Shown: piece after piece, positions 5,359 through 9,734 of the stretch
Numbering within the stretch: the stretch's first letter is position 1
How the letters are laid out: the number at the start of each line of letters is the position of its first letter
Assembly: GCA_902803345.1 (NCBI GenBank)
Contig: CADCPV010000490.1
Location: 1 to 9,734 of the forward strand
Source of the DNA: an uncultured Eubacteriales bacterium
Lineage (GTDB): Bacteria; Bacillota_A; Clostridia; Lachnospirales; Lachnospiraceae
Reading direction: 5' to 3'
DNA: 9,734 nt
Made by a program: the position numbers and the translations under genes
Notes under the pieces: generated by a model
What the model was told of the DNA's origin: nothing
Seen by the model: only the letters and a program-made list of their open reading frames with translations
The model's database searches: none

Positions 5359-7164
5359 ATGCGCGAATACCAGCAGAAATATATCGAAAATACAGAGAAA
5401 ACAGCTGCGATTCTCTCAAAAAACAATCCGGAAGCCCCGGATTTTGAGGCTTTTTTCTGCGAACGGATGCAAAAGGAGCAGGAGCTTCTGATGCTGAAAA
5501 AGGAAAACACGGCGCTTCTTTCCGAGCATTTGTTTCCGATGCTGGACAGCCTGTATCAGGCGGACGAATCGGACATCCGGGATCTGGAGGAATTTGCCGA
5601 CAGACTGATGGACTGGCGTGTGAACCTTGATATCGGTATCTATGTTGTGATCCATGACGCCCTTCTGTCCTTGGCCCGTTTCAAAAAGGACCGTGACCGG
5701 ATTATCATGGAACTTTATAAGCTCGGGATGGGTAACTATTACCTGAACCGTACCATGCAGGGAATCGACAGAAAACTGACCCGCTCGTTCCATTTCAACA
5801 ATGAAATGCTGTTCACGGAAGCTGGATCCTATCTGAAATTCTTCGCGGACATTGAGAAGGAAGAGACCAAGGGCTATATTATCCGGAGCCTGGCCAATAT
5901 CTCTATTGCAACGCCGGACAGAAAACGGCGTGTTGAAGTTACATCGCGTATCCTTCGGCTTCTGCAGGATCCCTGGTACCGGGAGCTTGCGCCGGGTCTT
6001 CCCTGGGAGCGCTTTCTGCGCGCGTCCTACCAGCAGATGAGTGCAAACCGCAGCATGATGTCCCGGGGAGAGTTATCGGCTGCAGAGCTTTCAGAGATTT
6101 TGGACGCCTGTACGGTGGTTTTTGAGCCGGAAAAGGATCGCGAAAATCCAAACATTCGCTGGCTCTGGCCCTATTATGAGATGGAATATACCTGTGGGTT
6201 CGCGAATCTTTCCGTCACGCGTGAGCGGCTGGAACGGCTAATCATGAGTCAGCCCTATGATCAGGCAGATGTATCGGGTCTCTACGGAAATGTACAGCTG
6301 CCGATCTATTACGGAAACTTGATTGAAAAGAACCCCGTGCTTCTGGATGATCCAAAAAACAGGCATTTTCTTGCACGTGCCTATCAGAAGATGATGAAGA
6401 CCGTCCTGAGTTTCCCGCCGGAGCTTTACGACGATTACTTCCGCTATGAGATCTGCCTGATTCTTTCCACCTATTATGAGACGGATGGAGTGCCGAGCTT
6501 CAGGAGCATCAGCGAGGAACTGATGAAGCGTCTTTTCACACGGGAGTACCTGGAAGGGCGGAAATGCGGGGATCTGATGGCGGCGATCTCGGAGACCATT
6601 TTGGAGCAGGACCCGGGTTTCTTTGACGATATCCTCTTCATCCGGGATATTTCGGATCCCGAAAGGAAAAAGGCTGCCGTCCTTGAATTTGCCAGAGACT
6701 GCGGACTCTATCATGACTTCGGGCTTCTGAAAATGAATCTGGCGCGTACGATGGCTTCCCGGAACCTCTTCGAAAACGAGTACCAGATCATGACGCTCCA
6801 TACAGAAGCCGGGCGTGAGGACCTTGGCCGCTGTCGTTCGACAGAACGGCTTTCGGATACAGCATTCGGACACCATGCATTCTATAACAGTGCGGGCGGT
6901 TATCCCGCAGAATACCGGCGGAACCGCTCGGACTACCGGATGATGACGGACGTTGCGGCGGTCACGGTTTTCCTGATTGAAGGTGGTTTTTCGGATGTTT
7001 CAGAGGGGATATCGGAGCTGTACCGGTTGGAGGGAACGCGTTTTTCCCCGATGGTGACCCGGGTTTTCGACACGGAATCACTTCGGGAACGAATTCGAGA
7101 GATCCTTTTCGGCGATGAGAAATGCTATTACCGGGAAATCTATGAGAGCTTTGTGAAAAATTAA
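5359..7164 (+). CDS. 601-aa protein with divergent C-terminal HD-GYP-type domain
   Basis: The first 430 or so residues are mostly predicted helix and match nothing I recognise; an early coiled-coil-like stretch (35-60) and many YY/FF pairs are visible. From about 435 the sequence follows an HD-GYP phosphohydrolase: H452-D453 in LYHDFG, then EYQIMTLHTEAG with H481, then GHHAFYNSAGGYP with H505, H506 and GYP at 514-516, then D531 in MTDVAAV, and GTRFSP at 559-564. These positions correspond to the metal ligands of the family, which hydrolyses cyclic di-GMP or related dinucleotides. Oddities: the usual HDxGK lysine is absent (HDFGLLK), and the segment after D531 seems shorter than in clostridial relatives I remember. 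AGGG lies 8 nt before the ATG, and the kinase stop is 4 nt upstream. It may be an output or partner of the kinase; activity is uncertain. Confidence 0.85.
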   Translation: MREYQQKYIENTEKTAAILSKNNPEAPDFEAFFCERMQKEQELLMLKKENTALLSEHLFPMLDSLYQADESDIRDLEEFADRLMDWRVNLDIGIYVVIHDALLSLARFKKDRDRIIMELYKLGMGNYYLNRTMQGIDRKLTRSFHFNNEMLFTEAGSYLKFFADIEKEETKGYIIRSLANISIATPDRKRRVEVTSRILRLLQDPWYRELAPGLPWERFLRASYQQMSANRSMMSRGELSAAELSEILDACTVVFEPEKDRENPNIRWLWPYYEMEYTCGFANLSVTRERLERLIMSQPYDQADVSGLYGNVQLPIYYGNLIEKNPVLLDDPKNRHFLARAYQKMMKTVLSFPPELYDDYFRYEICLILSTYYETDGVPSFRSISEELMKRLFTREYLEGRKCGDLMAAISETILEQDPGFFDDILFIRDISDPERKKAAVLEFARDCGLYHDFGLLKMNLARTMASRNLFENEYQIMTLHTEAGREDLGRCRSTERLSDTAFGHHAFYNSAGGYPAEYRRNRSDYRMMTDVAAVTVFLIEGGFSDVSEGISELYRLEGTRFSPMVTRVFDTESLRERIREILFGDEKCYYREIYESFVKN

Positions 7165-7185
7165 AAAGAGCTGCTCCAGGCTTTC

Positions 7186-7222
7186 AAGAGAAATACCGGC
7201 CATGAAGGCCGGTATTTCTCTT
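7186..7222. terminator. Long hairpin between convergent genes
   Basis: A perfect 16-bp stem, 7186-7201 with 7207-7222, has a 5-nt ATGAA loop. On the plus strand the 3' arm ends in TTTCTCTTT, a weak U tract. It lies between the stop of the 601-aa gene (7164) and the stop of the convergent MATE gene (7251), so it could serve both. The AAGAGAAAT/ATTTCTCTT end of the stem gives U-rich character on either strand only within the stem itself, so efficiency is uncertain. Confidence 0.7.
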
Positions 7223-7250
7223 TGGGAGCGGAAAGAACGTCGGAGCCTGT

Positions 7251-8606
7251 TCAGTTCAGCCGGGGACGTCGGATGTAGTAGAAGATGCAGAGGAAGACTG
7301 CGGCACCGAGCCAGGCCGCGACTTCCGCTAAAAAGAGACCGTTTGCGAAGCGTGTAAACACGACAACCAATGCAAGGCCGACGCGCATCACAAACTCGAT
7401 CAGCCCGGAAATCATCGCAGTCCGCGTATAGCCCATGCCCTGAAGCGCCGAGCGGTAGACGTACAGAAGATAGAGAATCGGCAGGGAAGAAGCCATGACC
7501 GTAAGATACTGGTAGGCGGTTTCCATCGCTCTGCTGAAGGACTCCGGATCTTCATCGCTTAAGAAGAGCGAGAGAACCTGGTGACCGAAAAAGATCATCG
7601 AGAGACCGATCACAGCGGAAGTCACAATCGACAGGAAAACAGCAGTCCGGACACCCTTTCGGATCCGCAGGCTGTCTTTTGCACCGTAGTTCTGCCCGAC
7701 ATAAGTCGTGACCGCATAGCCGAAGGAAACTGCGGCAATCTCAAGCAATCCGTAGAGTTTGTTGGTAGAGGTGTAGCCGGCGATGAAGGTGACGCCGAAA
7801 GTATTGACAATCGACTGCAGGAAAACACCACCGATCGAGATGATCATATTCATCAGCGAAACCGGAAGACTCAGTCTCAGAAGATCAAGAATGGTTTTTC
7901 CGTCCGGCCGAAGGTCCGAAAAGCAGAAACGAAGCTCCGGGATCCTGCGCATGCGGATCCAACAGACCGTCCCGGCCGTAAGCTGGGACAGTACGGTTGC
8001 GGACGCAGCGCCTGCGATACCCCATTTCAAGACGAAAACGGCCAGCGCGTCGAGAGCGATATTGAGAAGCGAAGCCGCTATCATAGCGGTTAGCGGAGTC
8101 CGGCTGTCTCCGACGGCACGAAGCATCGAGGCAGTGAAATTATAGAAAGCTGCCGCGATAAATCCGCCGAACAGGATAGTAGAGTAAAGAACCGCCATCG
8201 GCCGAAGTTCTTCGGGGGCCTGCATGAGCCTGAGAAAATGCGGGATTCCGATCACACCGACAGCTGTGAGGACGGCAGACAGGATCAGCGAAAGAAGGGC
8301 TCCCTGACCCACGACTCCGGGGATCTGATCGTGGCTTCCTTCTCCGTATTTCTGGGAAACCATGATGGAAATGCCCTGTGAAAAGCCCTGGGCGATTGAA
8401 AAGAGCATCCAGTTCAGCCAGTCAACGGTTCCAAGTGCCGCGAGCGCCTGCATGGAGACGCCTTGGCCGACAATGGCTGTGTCGACAACCGTATAGAGCT
8501 GCTGAAATACACTTCCGAACATCAGCGGCAGCGAGAATAAAAGGAGCAGTCTGAGCGGCTGCCCCTTTGTCATATTCATGGTTCCGCCGGATTCTTTTCC
8601 GTTCAT
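7251..8606 (-). CDS. MATE-family multidrug/metabolite transporter, 451 aa
   Basis: This is a member of the MATE (MOP superfamily) antiporters, which move organic cations or metabolites out of the cell using a Na+ or H+ gradient. It has the family's opening, KGQPLRLLLLFSLPLM, then FQQLYTVVDTAIVG, and about twelve hydrophobic spans in two homologous halves; the second half begins near LRLSLPVSLMNMI. The segment FGYAVTTYVGQNYGA is also typical. Length 451 is normal and both ends look complete. The start at 8604-8606 has GAGG 8 nt upstream inside the last codons of the preceding gene. Internal ATGs at codons 10 and 12 are alternatives, because many relatives begin near MTKG. It lies 3 nt after the acyltransferase gene and is surely co-transcribed. 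The substrate cannot be told from sequence. Confidence 0.93.
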   Translation of the reverse strand: MNGKESGGTMNMTKGQPLRLLLLFSLPLMFGSVFQQLYTVVDTAIVGQGVSMQALAALGTVDWLNWMLFSIAQGFSQGISIMVSQKYGEGSHDQIPGVVGQGALLSLILSAVLTAVGVIGIPHFLRLMQAPEELRPMAVLYSTILFGGFIAAAFYNFTASMLRAVGDSRTPLTAMIAASLLNIALDALAVFVLKWGIAGAASATVLSQLTAGTVCWIRMRRIPELRFCFSDLRPDGKTILDLLRLSLPVSLMNMIISIGGVFLQSIVNTFGVTFIAGYTSTNKLYGLLEIAAVSFGYAVTTYVGQNYGAKDSLRIRKGVRTAVFLSIVTSAVIGLSMIFFGHQVLSLFLSDEDPESFSRAMETAYQYLTVMASSLPILYLLYVYRSALQGMGYTRTAMISGLIEFVMRVGLALVVVFTRFANGLFLAEVAAWLGAAVFLCIFYYIRRPRLN

Positions 8607-8609
8607 CTG

Positions 8610-9350
8610 TTATGCCTCATAGGAATCCAGCATTTCCTGCATGATATCCTGTACATGTTTTGCGAGGAATCTCCGTTCTTCTTTGGGAAGCTCGGAGACC
8701 AGGATCGGCTTTCCGAAAGTGATTTTGATTGTGCTCGGATTCATCCGTTTGTTGTTGCCTTCAAAGACTTCGCCGGTGTTGTAGATCGCGACCGGGATGA
8801 CCGGAGCGCCGGAGCGTTCGGCGATTTTCAGGGAACCGCCGTGGAAGGGCAGCATGGAAGTCTTGCTCGTGAGATCCTTGTTCCGGGTCCCTTCCGGGAA
8901 AATGCACATCGAGATGCCGTTCTTCACATTGTCGGTCGCTTCTTTTATGGTCTTCACGCCTTCCCGGATATCTTCGCGGTTCAGGAAGAGGCCGTGGAGC
9001 TTTTTGATCCAGATCCGGAAAACAGGGACTTTGTTCAGGGAATCTTTTGCGACAAAACCCGTGCGGTTTTCAAGAAGCGGATAGAGGCTGATGATATCGA
9101 AAATCGAACGATGGTTGATGACAAAAACAGAGGCGGTTCCCTTGCCGGGAATGTTTTCTTTTCCGTACACCTCGGTTTTCATGCCGGAAATCCACAATGC
9201 GAGCCGCGCCGCACGCCGGATGCTGTAAAAAATCATATAATCTGCTTTTTCCGGATTGAAAAAATGCACGATCCAGGCTGCGAACCACAGAAAGAATCCG
9301 TAGATCGAGTAGAAAACCAGCATGGTAAACATCAGAATGGTCCGAAGCAT
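8610..9350 (-). CDS. plsC: 1-acyl-sn-glycerol-3-phosphate acyltransferase (PlsC family), 246 aa
   Basis: This is expected to acylate lysophosphatidic acid to phosphatidic acid at the inner membrane, a step in phospholipid synthesis. The four acyltransferase motifs appear in order: NHRSIFD at 79-85 with catalytic H80 and D85; GLFLNRE near 120; FPEGTR at 151-156, which binds the glycerol phosphate; and VIPVAIYN near 184. An N-terminal hydrophobic segment (about 6-27) anchors it to the membrane. I set the start at ATG 9348-9350 because AAGAGGTGA lies just upstream; the in-frame GTG three codons earlier falls inside that ribosome site. It is first in a two-gene unit with the MATE gene. Other PlsC-like proteins use different acceptors, so the exact substrate is inferred from the motifs. 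Confidence 0.9.
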   Translation of the reverse strand: MLRTILMFTMLVFYSIYGFFLWFAAWIVHFFNPEKADYMIFYSIRRAARLALWISGMKTEVYGKENIPGKGTASVFVINHRSIFDIISLYPLLENRTGFVAKDSLNKVPVFRIWIKKLHGLFLNREDIREGVKTIKEATDNVKNGISMCIFPEGTRNKDLTSKTSMLPFHGGSLKIAERSGAPVIPVAIYNTGEVFEGNNKRMNPSTIKITFGKPILVSELPKEERRFLAKHVQDIMQEMLDSYEA

Positions 9351-9355
9351 ACATC

Positions 9356-9364
9356 TCACCTCTT
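9356..9364 (-). promoter_or_regulatory. Ribosome binding site of plsC
   Basis: On the minus strand this reads AAGAGGTGA, one mismatch from the full anti-SD complement AAGGAGGTGA, with its GAGG core 8 nt before ATG 9350. It decides the start codon. Confidence 0.8.
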
Positions 9365-9389
9365 GAAATTCACATCCTAAGATTCCGTT

Positions 9390-9418
9390 ATTATACTCTA
9401 TCCGCCCGGAAAAGTCAA
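9390..9418 (-). promoter_or_regulatory. Consensus SigA promoter of the plsC-MATE unit
   Basis: On the minus strand TTGACT (complement of 9413-9418), a 17-nt spacer and a perfect TATAAT (complement of 9390-9395). The start is predicted near 9383, giving a leader of about 33 nt with no room for a riboswitch. Confidence 0.88.
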
Positions 9419-9427
9419 AGGATAGAC

Positions 9428-9464
9428 TTGTTTTTTTATATAAAATAGAGTAGAATAATATAAT
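9428..9464 (+). promoter_or_regulatory. Probable asnS promoter
   Basis: TTGTTT (9428-9433) is followed after 17 nt by TAGAAT (9451-9456). A perfect TATAAT lies just downstream at 9459-9464 but lacks a good -35 at the right distance. Either -10 could be used. The leader to the ATG would be about 30-40 nt, too short for a T-box. Confidence 0.6.
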
Positions 9465-9501
9465 CTATGAGCAATTCATGAGAAACAGAGGAGAAAAGAT
9501 T

Positions 9502-9734
9502 ATGGAAACATGCATCCCGATCAGGGACCTTTTCAGGGAAACAGAGAAATACGCAGGACAGAAAATCCGTGTCGGCGGCTGGGTCCGTTCGAACCGTGAC
9601 AGCAAAAGCTTCGGTTTTCTTGTCGTGAGTGACGGCACTTTTTTCAGCCCGCTTCAGATTGTATATCATGATACGATGGAGAATTTCGCGGAAGTCGCGA
9701 AGCTTTTGGCAGGCGCTGCCGTGATCGCCGAAGG
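9502..9734 (+). CDS. asnS: Asparaginyl-tRNA synthetase (5' end, 77 codons)
   Basis: This is the N-terminal anticodon-binding OB-fold domain of a class IIb synthetase that charges tRNA-Asn with asparagine in the cytosol. The order is a lead helix (IRDLFRETEKYAG), then the strand block GGWVRSNRDSKSFGF, then SDGTFF and LQIVYHD, which follows bacterial AsnS rather than AspS or LysS. The start has AGAGGAG (9487-9493) 8 nt upstream. The gene runs off the window end, so the catalytic domain with class II motifs 1-3 is not seen. Clostridia with AsnS can charge tRNA-Asn directly instead of by the transamidation route. It is divergent from plsC. Confidence 0.93.
   Translation, partial: METCIPIRDLFRETEKYAGQKIRVGGWVRSNRDSKSFGFLVVSDGTFFSPLQIVYHDTMENFAEVAKLLAGAAVIAE

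Noticed and set aside
6238..6876. Long open frame (212 codons) on the minus strand inside the 601-aa gene
   Set aside because: It is antisense to the HD-GYP-like gene, with no recognisable motif; the plus frame has the domain, ribosome site and operon context.
8655..9380. Long plus-strand open frame (241 codons) opposite plsC
   Set aside because: The minus frame carries all four acyltransferase motifs plus promoter and ribosome site; the plus frame has no family features.
9428..9501. T-box or other riboswitch leader before asnS
   Set aside because: The leader is only about 30-40 nt, with no T-box sequence and no terminator hairpin.
1..9734. Mobile element, CRISPR array, toxin-antitoxin or defence cassette
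   Set aside because: No transposase, integrase, regularly spaced repeats, target duplications or small overlapping toxin-like pairs were seen; the genes are housekeeping, membrane and signalling types.

Overview
The window looks like ordinary chromosomal DNA from a Firmicute of class Clostridia, most likely a Lachnospiraceae-type bacterium. This is an inference from several signs: near-consensus SigA promoters (TTGACA/TTGACT, 17-nt spacers, TATAAT-like -10 boxes), strong AGGAGG-type ribosome binding sites, moderate GC, and proteins resembling clostridial families (class II aldolase tail, tail-anchored double zinc-ribbon protein, TPM protein, AsnS). I see no mobile element, phage gene, tRNA, rRNA or CRISPR array, and no gene-free stretch longer than 300 bases.

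Layout, left to right. (1) Positions 1-246 are the 3' end of a class II fructose-bisphosphate aldolase gene. A hairpin terminator that could work in both directions separates it from a convergent cold-shock protein gene (336-536, minus). (2) A divergent intergenic region (537-776) carries the csp promoter on the minus strand and a near-perfect SigA promoter on the plus strand, with inverted repeats around the latter. That promoter reads into a tight three-gene operon (777-3646): a seven-span membrane protein of unknown function, a double zinc-ribbon protein anchored by its C-terminus, and a TPM-domain membrane protein. The operon ends in a 15-bp hairpin. (3) Positions 3738-7164 hold a two-gene signalling unit: a soluble hybrid histidine kinase (HisKA, HATPase, degenerate receiver, intact receiver) followed 4 nt later by a 601-residue protein. 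I recognise the C-terminus of that protein as a divergent HD-GYP-type phosphodiesterase domain. (4) A long hairpin separates this unit from a convergent minus-strand pair: a PlsC-type acyltransferase and a MATE-family transporter, 3 nt apart and driven by a consensus promoter at 9390-9418. (5) Back to back with that promoter is the promoter of asnS (asparaginyl-tRNA synthetase), whose 5' end closes the window.

The two most interesting pieces are the kinase/HD-GYP-like pair and the membrane/zinc-ribbon/TPM operon. The first suggests a cytosolic phosphorelay branch tied to cyclic-dinucleotide turnover. In the second, all three products are predicted to sit in the membrane, and the function is unknown. 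Neither is clearly a new system from sequence alone. Both contain concrete oddities: a pseudo-receiver, a displaced catalytic Lys in the HD motif, and inverted repeats at the operon's transcription start.
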